DNA from: Phenylobacterium haematophilum
GTDB lineage: Bacteria; Pseudomonadota; Alphaproteobacteria; Caulobacterales; Caulobacteraceae
Direction of reading: 5' to 3'
Length of the DNA stretch: 64,000 nucleotides
Assembly: GCF_014196295.1 (NCBI RefSeq)
Contig: NZ_JACIDK010000003.1
Span: forward strand, 248,001 to 312,000
In this document: in pieces, positions 28,213-36,337 of the stretch
Layout: every line of letters begins with the position of its first letter
How positions within the stretch are numbered: position 1 is the stretch's first letter
Notes under the pieces: model-generated
What the model saw: only the letters and a program-made list of their open reading frames with translations
Told to the model about the DNA's origin: nothing
Database searches by the model: none
Position numbers and translations under genes: made by a program

Positions 28213-29178
28213 ATGGATGCGGTCACGGGCTTTTTCGCCCAGCAGTCGCCGGTGGTGCTGTGGGGTCTTGGCGGGGTGCTGGCGGTGCTGACCCTGGCGG
28301 TGGGGATCACGGCGCTGCTGCCGGTGCTCAAGCCGGCCAGCGACTTCACCAACCTGCGCCAGCGGATCGCCTCGTGGTGGGTGATGATCGCGCTGCTGGC
28401 CGGGGCGCTGCTGCTGGGCTGGCAGGCGTTCACGGCGCTGATGATCGTGATCTCGTTCATCGCCCTGCGCGAGTTCCTGTCGCTGGCGCCGGTGCGGCGC
28501 GAGGACCGGCTGATCGTGCTGGCCGCGTTCGTGGCGATGGGGATCAACTACCTCTTCATCATCCTCGACGACTACGGCCTCTATCGGGTGTTCATCCCGA
28601 CCTACGTGTTCCTGATCATCCCGTTCCTGATGGCCTGCATCGGCCAGACGCGCGCGTTCCTGTCGACCACGGCGACGTTCCACTGGGCCATCGTCACCTG
28701 CGTCTACAACCTCGGCTACATCGCCTTCCTGATGCGCACGCCGGCCGCCGAGGCGCAGCCGGCCGGGGCGGCGGGACTGGTGTTCTTCCTGCTGGTGGTC
28801 ACCGAGGCCAACGACGTGGCGCAGTACGTCTGGGGCAAGCTGTTCGGCAAGCGCAAGATCGTGCCCAAGGTCAGCCCCAACAAGACCTGGGAGGGCTTCA
28901 TCGGCGGCTGGGCGACGACCAGCGCGCTGATCTGGTTCCTGGGCCCCGTGTTCACGCCGCTGAGCGGGATCGGGCTGGCCTGCCTGGCCCTCTTCCTGCC
29001 GCTGGCGGGCTTTGCCGGCGACGTGACCATGAGCGCCATCAAGCGCGACATTGGGGTCAAGGACACCAGCGCGCTGATCCCTGGCCATGGCGGGCTGCTG
29101 GACCGGGCCGACAGCCTGACCTTCACCGCGCCGCTCTACTTCCACATCCTCGCCTACTTCGCCCTGGATCACTTCTGA
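28213..29178 (+). CDS. Phosphatidate cytidylyltransferase (CdsA-like)
   Basis: 321 residues, eight or so membrane helices. The C-terminal family signature is intact: SAIKRDIGVKDTSALIPGHG followed by GLLDRADS (about 270-300). The enzyme makes CDP-diacylglycerol or a CDP-activated lipid. It shares TGATG with the PlsC-like gene. This is probably not the housekeeping CdsA: its neighbours and genomic setting resemble the accessory YnbB-like group. Start set by GGGGAG before the ATG. Confidence 0.88.
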   Translation: MDAVTGFFAQQSPVVLWGLGGVLAVLTLAVGITALLPVLKPASDFTNLRQRIASWWVMIALLAGALLLGWQAFTALMIVISFIALREFLSLAPVRREDRLIVLAAFVAMGINYLFIILDDYGLYRVFIPTYVFLIIPFLMACIGQTRAFLSTTATFHWAIVTCVYNLGYIAFLMRTPAAEAQPAGAAGLVFFLLVVTEANDVAQYVWGKLFGKRKIVPKVSPNKTWEGFIGGWATTSALIWFLGPVFTPLSGIGLACLALFLPLAGFAGDVTMSAIKRDIGVKDTSALIPGHGGLLDRADSLTFTAPLYFHILAYFALDHF

Positions 29179-29816
29179 TGCGCTGGTTCCGCCGCCTCGT
29201 CCTGGTGCTGATCGGGCGTCCCATCGCGCGGGTGTTCACCGGGGCCGACATCATCGGGCGCGAGAAGCTGCCGCTGAAGGGGCCGGCGATCCTGGCGGCG
29301 AACCACGCCAGCCACGTCGACACCATCCTGATGCTGACGCTCTATCCGTCGAAGGGACTGGACCGGGTGCGGCCGGCGGCGGCGGCCGACTATTTCCTGC
29401 GCGGCGGGCTGATCAGCTGGCTGTCGAACACCATCATCGGCATCGTGCCGGTGGCGCGCGACAAGGCCGGGAGCGGGGTCGACGTGCTGGCCCCGGTGCG
29501 CGCGGCGCTGGAGGCCGGCGACATCGTGCTGATCTTCCCCGAAGGCACGCGCGGCGACGGCGAGGAGATGGCGCAGCTGAAGAGCGGCGTGGCGCGGCTG
29601 GCGGAGGACGTTCCGCAGGCGCCGGTCTATCCGATCTGGCTGCAGGGCGCGGGGCGGGTGCTGCCCAAGGGCGAGGCGGTGCCGGTGCCGATGAACTGCA
29701 CGGTGCTGGTCGGCGACCCGCTGCACTGGCAGGGCGACCGCAAGGCGTTCCTGGAGGAACTGCGCGCGCGGCTGGAGGACCTGAAGGCCAAGGCGCCGCC
29801 GCAGCGGTGGGCTTGA
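29178..29816 (+). CDS. PlsC-type lysophospholipid acyltransferase
   Basis: 212 residues. The catalytic HX4D motif is NHASHVDT (about 41-48); FPEGTRGDG is the second family block. One N-terminal hydrophobic segment anchors it in the inner membrane. It acylates lysophosphatidate or a related lysolipid. The ATG overlaps the cdsA stop by one base (TGATG), so translation is coupled. A degenerate palindromic element follows. Confidence 0.9.
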   Translation: MRWFRRLVLVLIGRPIARVFTGADIIGREKLPLKGPAILAANHASHVDTILMLTLYPSKGLDRVRPAAAADYFLRGGLISWLSNTIIGIVPVARDKAGSGVDVLAPVRAALEAGDIVLIFPEGTRGDGEEMAQLKSGVARLAEDVPQAPVYPIWLQGAGRVLPKGEAVPVPMNCTVLVGDPLHWQGDRKAFLEELRARLEDLKAKAPPQRWA

Positions 29817-29832
29817 GGCTCTGGACCCAAGT

Positions 29833-29954
29833 GTCTTCCCGGTTTGCGAAGCAAGACCGGGACCCATTGCCGCCGTGTTGCTCCAGTTCGAGCGAGCCTT
29901 GCGTGATCCGGTGTTCATGGGTCCCAGTCTTCGGCTGCGCCGAAACCGGATGAC
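29833..29954. repeat. Palindromic intergenic element, copy 4 (degenerate)
   Basis: Starts GTCTTCCCGG and ends CCGGATGAC, close to the GTCATCCCGG/CCGGGATGAC pair of the other copies. The inner arms GGGACCCAT and ATGGGTCCC are inverted copies. Between the convergent PlsC-like and acyl-CoA dehydrogenase genes, 17 bases after the PlsC stop. Confidence 0.7.
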
Positions 29955-29960
29955 ACTTCG

Positions 29961-31733
29961 CTAGAACCCTTCGACGTCGAGGGTCGTGGCGATGTCCGAG
30001 CCGGCGGCGAGATCCAGCCAGAGACCGACGCGGGGCATCTCCTGTTCGAAGAAGAACCGGCAGGCGGCGACCTTGCCGGCGGTGAAGGCGTCGGCGGGCA
30101 GAGCCTTGGCGGCCAGCGCCATGTCGAGCCACAGCCAGCCGACGACCGCATGACCGAAAGCGCGCAGAGCGCTGGTGGCGCCGGCCAGGGCGTGCGGGGT
30201 CAGCGGCGCGGCGATGGCGACGGCGAAGGCGGCGATCTGCTCCCAGGCGGCGAGCAGGGCCTGGGCGTTTTCGGCGAGATCGGCATGGGTCTGCGCCGCG
30301 GCGGCGGTGACCTCGATGCGGGCGCGCAGTTCCGCGAGCGCGGCCGGATCGCGGGCCAACTTGCGGCCGACCAGGTCGATGCCCTGGACGCCGGTCGTGC
30401 CCTCGTGGATCGGGTTGAGGCGGTTGTCGCGGTAGATCTGCTCGACGTCGAAGTCGCGGGTGTAGCCGTAGCCGCCGTGGATCTGGATCGCGAGGTCGTT
30501 GGCGGCCAGGCCCATTTCCGAGGGCCAGGTCTTGGCGGCGGGGGTCAGCAGGTCGAGCAGCCGGCGGGCGGTGTCGGGGGCCTGCCCGGTCTGCTCCTCG
30601 TCCAGCAAGCGCGCGCAGTAGAAGATCAGCGCCATGGCGCCTTCGGCATAGGCTTTCTGGGCCAGCAGCATGTTCCGCACGTCGGGGTGGCCGATGATGG
30701 GCGCGGGCGCATCGGCGCCGGCCGGGCGGCCCTGCAGCCGCTCCTGGGCGTAGGCCAGCGACTGGCGGTAGCCGCGATAGCCGAGCATCGCGGCCCCGAG
30801 GCCGACATTGATGCGGGCCTCGTTCATCATCTGGAACATCTGCGCCAGGCCCTGGCCGACCTCGCCGACGAGGTAGCCGACCGCGCCGGCGCGGCCGCCG
30901 GGCGCGTAGGCGCCGTCGCCGAACGCGAGCACGGTGTTGGGGATGCCGCGATAGCCCATCTTGTGATTGAGGCCGGTGACGACGACGTCGTTGCGCTCCC
31001 CGTCCAGCCGCTTGGGCACGATGAACAGCGAGATGCCCTTCACGCCCGCCAGCGGCTTGCCGTCCGGCCCCGGGGTCTTGGCCAGCACCAGGTGGACGAT
31101 GTCGCCGGTGATGTCGTGGTCGGCGCCGGAAATCCACATCTTGCCGCCGCGCAGCCGGTAGCGGGCGCCAAGCGCGTCGTCGCCGTCGGGCGTGGCCAGG
31201 GTGGTGATGTCGGCCAGGGAGGAGCCGGCCTGCGGCTCGGACAGGCACATGGTGCCGAGCGCCTCGCCGGCGATCTGCGGCCGGGCGAAGGCGGCGACCT
31301 GGGCCGGCGTGCCGAACGCGGCGATCAGCCGGGCGTTGGCCATGGTCAGCATCGGAAAGGCCGAGGCCGAGATGTTGGCGGCCATGAACGCGGCCATCGA
31401 GGCGCTGGCCGTCACGATCGGCAGCTGCAGGCCGCCGAGCTCGGCCTCGAATGTCCCGGCCATCAGCCCCGCGGCGGCGTACTGGCGCACGGCGTCGGCG
31501 ATCTCGGGGATGACGTGGACACCGTCCGCGTCAAGCCAGGGCTCGCGCTGGTCGGCGGGCTTGTAGGCGGGCACGAAGACGTCGGCGGCCAGGCCCTCGC
31601 TGAGGTCGAGCACCGCGTCGAGCGTCTCGCGCGAATGGTCGGCGAAGCGCGGCCGGGCGAGCAGATCCTCGACCCTCAGCCAGTCGAACAGCAGGAAGTC
31701 GAGATCACGCCGGTTCAGATGGTAGCTGCTCAT
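29961..31733 (-). CDS. Acyl-CoA dehydrogenase
   Basis: 590 residues, the longer FadE/AidB-related class. Visible blocks are MCLSEPQAGSSLADI, GGKMWISGADHDITGD, MGYRGIPNT and the flavin/helical IHGGYGYTRDFDVE with the later EGTTGVQGIDL. FAD-dependent alpha,beta-oxidation of acyl-CoA; the chain length preference is not readable. The start at 31733 is preferred (GAGGACG six bases upstream) over one seven codons earlier. Single gene, divergent from the GFA gene. Confidence 0.93.
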   Translation of the reverse strand: MSSYHLNRRDLDFLLFDWLRVEDLLARPRFADHSRETLDAVLDLSEGLAADVFVPAYKPADQREPWLDADGVHVIPEIADAVRQYAAAGLMAGTFEAELGGLQLPIVTASASMAAFMAANISASAFPMLTMANARLIAAFGTPAQVAAFARPQIAGEALGTMCLSEPQAGSSLADITTLATPDGDDALGARYRLRGGKMWISGADHDITGDIVHLVLAKTPGPDGKPLAGVKGISLFIVPKRLDGERNDVVVTGLNHKMGYRGIPNTVLAFGDGAYAPGGRAGAVGYLVGEVGQGLAQMFQMMNEARINVGLGAAMLGYRGYRQSLAYAQERLQGRPAGADAPAPIIGHPDVRNMLLAQKAYAEGAMALIFYCARLLDEEQTGQAPDTARRLLDLLTPAAKTWPSEMGLAANDLAIQIHGGYGYTRDFDVEQIYRDNRLNPIHEGTTGVQGIDLVGRKLARDPAALAELRARIEVTAAAAQTHADLAENAQALLAAWEQIAAFAVAIAAPLTPHALAGATSALRAFGHAVVGWLWLDMALAAKALPADAFTAGKVAACRFFFEQEMPRVGLWLDLAAGSDIATTLDVEGF

Positions 31734-31880
31734 CGATACGTCCTCGCGGCGCACCCGCGCGCCGGGGCGCGTGCTAGCAGACGCGCATTAACTTGCAAAT
31801 TAGAACTTATTGAGCGCGGCGGCTGCTGACACGTTCTTGGCGCAGGGGGAGCATGCTCGGCGCCTGGCATGGAGGCGAGG

Positions 31881-32273
31881 ATGATCCGGGGAAGCTGCAA
31901 TTGCGGGATGGTCAGGTTCGAGCTGACCGCCCCGCCGACCATGATGGGCACGTGCCACTGCTCGCGCTGCCGCAAGGCCGCGGCCGGGACGTTCGTGCTC
32001 GTCGCCCGCGAGAGCCTGCGCTGGATTGCGGGCCGCGAGGCGGTGGCGAGTTATCTGCCCGAGCCGCCGTTCAAGTACGCCCGCTGCTTTTGCCGCCATT
32101 GCGGGACGGGGCTGGGCGAGATCGCCTCGGACGCCGAGACCTTCCCGATCGCCGCCCACTGCCTGGACGATGACCCGCAGGTGCGCAACCGCTTCCACGA
32201 GTGGGTGTCGGTCAAGCCGGCCTGGTACGAGATCTGCGACGCCGCCAAGCAGTTTCCGGAGAACCCGGGGTAG
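31881..32273 (+). CDS. GFA-family (CENP-V/GFA) zinc protein
   Basis: 130 residues with the family's cysteine pattern: GSCNCG, CHCSRC and CFCRHCGTG. These bind two zinc ions. The best-known member, Gfa, speeds glutathione and formaldehyde condensation, but most members are uncharacterised. GGAGGCGAGG directly precedes the chosen ATG; an ATG four codons earlier overlaps this motif and is unlikely. Confidence 0.9.
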   Translation: MIRGSCNCGMVRFELTAPPTMMGTCHCSRCRKAAAGTFVLVARESLRWIAGREAVASYLPEPPFKYARCFCRHCGTGLGEIASDAETFPIAAHCLDDDPQVRNRFHEWVSVKPAWYEICDAAKQFPENPG

Positions 32274-32279
32274 GGCGCT

Positions 32280-34157
32280 TCAGCCGACCCAGGGTTCGGC
32301 GAGGATCTCGGCGATGAGGTCGGGCCGCTGCAGATGGACAAGGCGGCCGGCGTCGGCGAGAGTCACGACCCGGCATCCTGGCCAGGCGTCCTGCAGCGGC
32401 GGCAGCGAGTCGGCAGGGCTGTAGAGCGGATCCTGGAGGCCGCAGACGATGGTGATGGCGCCGCCGTCCTCGAGTATGTCGACCGCCTCAGCCGGTTCGG
32501 TCCTGGCCACGGCGATGAAGCCGGCCCCGCCTTGCATGGCGCTGAGCTGGGAGGAGCGGACGTAGGCGGCGCGGACCTCGGGATCGGCCAGCGTGGCGCG
32601 GTCCACGGCGCTGGCCTGAAGCGACTTCAGGGCGAGGCGCTCGACGATGGCGGCCGAGGCGTTTCGGCTGAGATAGCGGGCGAGGCCTTCGATCAGCCAT
32701 GGGGTCGCGTAGACCAGTCCCTTGATCTGGCCGACCAGACCGCCGCGGCGGCGGTCGGCGCTGGCCGGCGGTTCAGGATTGAGGATGACCGCGCCGCGGA
32801 CCCTGTTGGCGTGGCGCGCGAGCAGCCGGGAGACCACCAGCCCGGCGTTGCGCGCCAGAACGGACGCCGTGGGCAGATTCAGCGCGTCCATGACATCGAC
32901 CAGATCCTGGGCCGACTGGACCAGGTAGTCGCCCTCGACCATGTCGGTCAGCCCAAAGCCGGGGCGATCCAAGGCGATCGGCCGCAGCCCCCTGGCCTGC
33001 AAGGCGCGCACGAAGGTTTGCGGATTGTGGCGGCCCGTGGCGGCGGTGTGCAGGATCAGCACCGGCGCGGCGCCGGGAGGGCCGTGGTCGGCGATGGCGA
33101 TGCGGCCCCGCCGCCCTTGGCGCGCGATCAGCTTCAGCGGTTCGCCGACGTCGCGGGCGAAGCCGATCTCGGTGGCGCAGACCATGGCGTTGAGCAGGCG
33201 CAGTTCGCCGACCAGCCCAGCCAGTGCGGCGGCGCTGGCTACGGCGCAACTGCCGAAGACCGTCTTCAGCTCAGCCTTGACGAGGTGCTGCGAGATCCGC
33301 AGTCGTCGGCCGACATCGACTCTCTCCAGGCCCTCGGCGAGCAGGATGGCGGTCCGGGCCTGCCTGGGCGTCAGGCCGAACAGCTCGATCAGCCAGTGAT
33401 CGACGTCGCCCTGGGGCATCGTCTGGCCGGCGTGAACGGCGACGCAGAGGGCGACGAACTCCCCCTGCCTGCGCACGCCAGCCTTGCGCATCGCCGACTT
33501 GAGCGACTTGCGCGCGGTCTCATAGGCGACGCCGGCGGTCTTTGCGGCCAGCCGCAGGTCGCCGGTGCGAACCAGGCCGCTGGTCACGCGAGCCTCGAGG
33601 CCGGTCAGGCCCAGGCGCTGAGTGAAGGCCGTGCTGCCGGCGCCGAGCCGTCCGGCCGGCGCGCAGGCGACGACTACGTGGCTGACGGCGCCGGTCTCGA
33701 TGCGGCGGCGCACCGACCCGGAGATGGGCCAGCCGCGGGCCTGGTCGGCCGGCGCGACGGCGACAGGGAAGACCCGGCCGTCGGCGTCGGCCGCCAGGCA
33801 GATCCGCGCCGCGCCCGACGGCCTCGGCGTCAAGGCGTCACCAGGTCCGGCGAGCTTCCAGGCCTGAAAACGGTCGTCCACGAGGCCGAGCGTCCCGTCG
33901 CGGCCGCAGGTCGCCGAGGCGAAGGTCTCAGGGTCTATGACGACCGGGCCGCCGAGCGCCTTGGTCGGCGCATCGCCCGGGCGGCTCTCGACCGTGCTGA
34001 GCAGGTCCGCCGGAAGATCCTGCTCGGCTGCCGGGCGTGCGGTGAGCGGGTTCAAGAATCCAGACGCCTTCGATGTGCGGCGCCCATGTCGCCAAGTCCT
34101 ACCGCCCGACCGTCGCACAACACCGATCGCCGAGCCAAGCGGCGCGATCGCCCCCAA
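32280..34157 (-). CDS. Tandem LuxR-like HTH / degenerate alpha/beta-hydrolase fusion (module copy A)
   Basis: 625 residues as written. Layout: a variable N-terminal sensor-like region (about 70-170), first HTH (about 180-240, LTGLEARVTSGL ... AYETARKSLKSAMRKAGV), second HTH (about 258-320, LTPRQARTAILLAEG ... ISQHLVKAELKTVF), then an alpha/beta-hydrolase fold (about 340-620). The elbow reads LARNAG, so Ser is replaced by Asn437; the catalytic His position in ADAGRLVH is Arg605; the acid Asp576 (GLQDP) remains. It is likely a DNA-binding protein with a non-catalytic ligand pocket. TTG start at 34157 lacks a ribosome binding site; the true start may be downstream. It is divergent from the secreted protein gene and shares its architecture with 56081-57856. 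Confidence 0.75.
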   Translation of the reverse strand: MGAIAPLGSAIGVVRRSGGRTWRHGRRTSKASGFLNPLTARPAAEQDLPADLLSTVESRPGDAPTKALGGPVVIDPETFASATCGRDGTLGLVDDRFQAWKLAGPGDALTPRPSGAARICLAADADGRVFPVAVAPADQARGWPISGSVRRRIETGAVSHVVVACAPAGRLGAGSTAFTQRLGLTGLEARVTSGLVRTGDLRLAAKTAGVAYETARKSLKSAMRKAGVRRQGEFVALCVAVHAGQTMPQGDVDHWLIELFGLTPRQARTAILLAEGLERVDVGRRLRISQHLVKAELKTVFGSCAVASAAALAGLVGELRLLNAMVCATEIGFARDVGEPLKLIARQGRRGRIAIADHGPPGAAPVLILHTAATGRHNPQTFVRALQARGLRPIALDRPGFGLTDMVEGDYLVQSAQDLVDVMDALNLPTASVLARNAGLVVSRLLARHANRVRGAVILNPEPPASADRRRGGLVGQIKGLVYATPWLIEGLARYLSRNASAAIVERLALKSLQASAVDRATLADPEVRAAYVRSSQLSAMQGGAGFIAVARTEPAEAVDILEDGGAITIVCGLQDPLYSPADSLPPLQDAWPGCRVVTLADAGRLVHLQRPDLIAEILAEPWVG

Positions 34158-34240
34158 ATGGGGAGGGGCGCCACGGAGGGTTGCGCCTAGTCGTCACGGT
34201 GCGGCTTTCGATCGGCCGCGCTTCAGGGGGGGCGACTGGC

Positions 34241-35224
34241 ATGGTTCAACTCAATCGGCGCAGAATTTCGTTCGGGCTGATCGCCTCGGGGCTGGCGCCG
34301 CCGGCCGCCGCGCGGGCGCAGAGCGTCAAGTCGCAGCAAGCCGCAGCGATGGCGGGGGTCAACAACGTCGCCGTCGGCAGCTTCACCATCGCCTTCCTGA
34401 CCGACCGGACCGACACCGCCCGCGCCGGCGGCGGGCTTATGGGCGGCGGCTTCGGGGGACGATCCACGGCCCGCAGCGCCCTGGAGGGCGTCAGCGACGC
34501 CGATTTCCAGCGGGTGACGGACGCCGCCTACGAGGACTTCCTGGGACAGCTGCGAAAGTCCGGCTACGCGCCTGGCGACCGAGCGGCGGTGGTGGAGGCG
34601 TTCGGACGCAGCAACGCCGCGCCGCTGGAGAACGGGCTGGAGCGCGACGTCATTCTGGCCAGAGACTCTCGGGCCAAGGCGAAGGTTTTTTCGCCAAGCT
34701 CGATCGGCGGCGTCTGGCTGCCGAGAGAAGTGCTTGGCCAGATCAGCGCGCCCGGCTTCGCCGGCAACCGCAGCGCCATCGGCATCAGCATGGGCGGCGC
34801 CAGCTATGCGCGTTCGAGCGGGCAGGCGGTGGTCAACGCCTTCTACATCGTCGACTTCGCCAATGCCGAGACCTATGGCGGCTGGTTCCGGAACAGCTCG
34901 GCCGTCTCGGTAAAGGCAGGCCTGGCGATCGTCCCGGAAGTGTCGAAGGTGTTCGCCTATGCGCCCAGCGGCCGCATCGCGATGGCGACGCTGTCGGAGC
35001 CCGTGGCGGTGGGCGGCGATTTCGGCACCTTCGACGACAGCACCACCGGCGGACACAAGGCCGCGGAGTTCGCGGCGAACGCCATCGGGGTGCTTGGCGG
35101 CGTCGGCACCAGCTCCACTCGCCGGTACACGATGCGGGCGGAGCCGGAACGCTGGTCGGCCGGGGCCGTCGAACTGTCCAGTTCGGCGAGCAAGGTCCTG
35201 ATCCAGGGCATGGGCGGCCGCTGA
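34241..35224 (+). CDS. Secreted protein of unknown family (module copy A)
   Basis: 327 residues starting MVQLNRRRISFGLIASGLAP, a signal peptide with an RRR run (Tat-like) ending AARA|Q. Mature part is rich in Ala, Gly and Ser with alternating beta-like stretches. It resembles the 55010-56002 product in length and in VTDAAYEDFLGQLRKSGYAP (there ITDRAYADFVERLTAAGFTV) and in the end region. I do not recognise the family. GGGGGG lies about ten bases before the ATG. Divergent from the fusion regulator, which probably controls it. Confidence 0.7.
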   Translation: MVQLNRRRISFGLIASGLAPPAAARAQSVKSQQAAAMAGVNNVAVGSFTIAFLTDRTDTARAGGGLMGGGFGGRSTARSALEGVSDADFQRVTDAAYEDFLGQLRKSGYAPGDRAAVVEAFGRSNAAPLENGLERDVILARDSRAKAKVFSPSSIGGVWLPREVLGQISAPGFAGNRSAIGISMGGASYARSSGQAVVNAFYIVDFANAETYGGWFRNSSAVSVKAGLAIVPEVSKVFAYAPSGRIAMATLSEPVAVGGDFGTFDDSTTGGHKAAEFAANAIGVLGGVGTSSTRRYTMRAEPERWSAGAVELSSSASKVLIQGMGGR

Positions 35225-35262
35225 TCGCGGCGCCGGGCGGGAGCGAACCTCCTGCCCGGCCC

Positions 35263-35913
35263 TCAGGCCATCTTGGCTTTCTTCAGCATCTGGTAGGCCT
35301 TGATCACCCGCTGGAGCTTGTGCTCGGCCGAGCGGTCGCCGCCGTTGGAGTCGGGGTGGGTGCGCTTGACCAGCTCGATGTAGCGGGCGCGGATGGTCGG
35401 GCCGTCGGCGTCCTCGTCGAGGTCGAGGTCGGCCAGGGCGTTGCGCTCGAGCTTGCCGAGGCGGCGGGCCGGCTCGGCCTTGGCCTGCGGCCGCGAGCTG
35501 GCGCCGAACAGGCTGAACGGGTCGGCATAGCCCTCACCCTTGCCGAAGCCATGGGCGGCCCCGGCGGCCTCACGCGAGAACTTGCTGGCCTTGAACTGCC
35601 AGGTCGGGCGGTCCCCGACCGCGCTCTGAGCCTGGCGCTTGCGGATCTCGCCCTCGCTCATGCCGGCGAAGAAGTCCCACTGCTTGTTGTACTCGGCCGC
35701 GTGCGGCTGGCAGAACCAGTAGTGCTCGTTGAGCATGTCGCGGGATTTCGGCGCGCGCGCCGTCGCCGCCGTCCGGCAGCCCGGATGTTCGCAAGCCCGT
35801 TCGCCGGGCTTGAGCGCATAAACATCGTCATTCCGCTTGGCCTCCTCCTCGGAACCGGGGGGACGCACACGGATATCGACGAACTTAGGCTTGTATTGAA
35901 ACGCGCCGGCCAT
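35263..35913 (-). CDS. J-domain (DnaJ-like) protein
   Basis: 216 residues. The C-terminal 60 residues form a J-domain with HPD (KRTHPDSNGG). The N-terminal part has CEHPGCRTAATARAP and HYWFCQPHAAEYNK, a Cys/His set that may bind zinc. This is the J-domain gene usually found between bolA and cobS in alphaproteobacteria; here it is still next to bolA (divergent) but 11 kb from cobS. It would stimulate DnaK on specific clients. Confidence 0.92.
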   Translation of the reverse strand: MAGAFQYKPKFVDIRVRPPGSEEEAKRNDDVYALKPGERACEHPGCRTAATARAPKSRDMLNEHYWFCQPHAAEYNKQWDFFAGMSEGEIRKRQAQSAVGDRPTWQFKASKFSREAAGAAHGFGKGEGYADPFSLFGASSRPQAKAEPARRLGKLERNALADLDLDEDADGPTIRARYIELVKRTHPDSNGGDRSAEHKLQRVIKAYQMLKKAKMA

Positions 35914-35965
35914 GGCCCAAGTATGAAGCTCCCTGAGTCCCTTTCAAGAATTGAACATCGATACG

Positions 35966-36241
35966 ATGGGCGCCATATTTGAGGCCATCCACCACAAGCT
36001 TGACGCGGCGTTTTCGCCCACCCGCCTGGAAGTCGTCGACGACTCCGACCGGCATGCCGGTCATAGCGGCGCTCGGGAGGGCGGCGAAAGCCACTTCAAT
36101 GTGTTGATCGAGTCCGCGGCCTTCGCCGGGGTGTCGAAGGTGGTGCGCCAGCGGCTGGTCTACAAGGCCCTGGCGGACGAACTGGCCGGTCCGGTGCACG
36201 CGCTTTCGGTAAAGGCGCTGGCGCCCGGAGAGGCGGCCTAA
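35966..36241 (+). CDS. BolA-family protein
   Basis: 91 residues (MGAIFEAIHHKLDAAFSPTR), class-typical BolA fold with the conserved HFNVLIESAAF and RQRLVYKALADEL. BolA proteins pair with monothiol glutaredoxins in Fe-S cluster handling. The ATG at 35966 is preferred over a TTG five codons earlier. Divergent from the J-domain gene by about 50 bases; the molybdenum-enzyme operon follows about 100 bases downstream. Confidence 0.9.
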   Translation: MGAIFEAIHHKLDAAFSPTRLEVVDDSDRHAGHSGAREGGESHFNVLIESAAFAGVSKVVRQRLVYKALADELAGPVHALSVKALAPGEAA

Positions 36242-36261
36242 AAAACAATACCGGGGACCAG

Positions 36262-36283
36262 AACGAGCGTTTGAACGTTCGTT
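36262..36283. promoter_or_regulatory. Imperfect palindrome over the -35 region of the molybdenum-enzyme operon
   Basis: AACGAGCGTT and AACGTTCGTT are inverted copies with one mismatched pair, separated by TG. The site covers the probable -35 (TTGAAC). The shape fits a TetR-type operator. No regulator gene is adjacent. Confidence 0.55.
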
Positions 36284-36299
36284 GCTGGGCCCGCATAAT
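36271..36299 (+). promoter_or_regulatory. Probable promoter of the paoABC-like operon
   Basis: TTGAAC at 36271-36276 and CATAAT at 36294-36299 with a 17-base spacer, a good sigma70-type match, about 40 bases before the first ATG. The two palindromes flank it. Confidence 0.6.
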
Positions 36300-36307
36300 A
36301 GCAGTGT

Positions 36308-36323
36308 ATGTGAGCGCTCACAT
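36308..36323. promoter_or_regulatory. Perfect 16-bp palindrome at the transcription start region
   Basis: ATGTGAGCGCTCACAT is its own reverse complement. It lies just downstream of the -10 element, where LacI/GntR-type or similar repressors often bind. Confidence 0.6.
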
Positions 36324-36337
36324 CAGGGGAGGTGGGG

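Noticed and set aside
28114-29172. Minus-strand open frame opposite the CdsA-like gene
   Set aside because: The opposite strand has the full CdsA signature and coupled neighbour; this frame is rich in Arg, Gln and His and has no family.
31788-31802. Possible CtrA box before the acyl-CoA dehydrogenase gene
   Set aside because: TTAA followed after seven bases by ATTA matches the TTAA-N7-TTAA consensus poorly in the second half.
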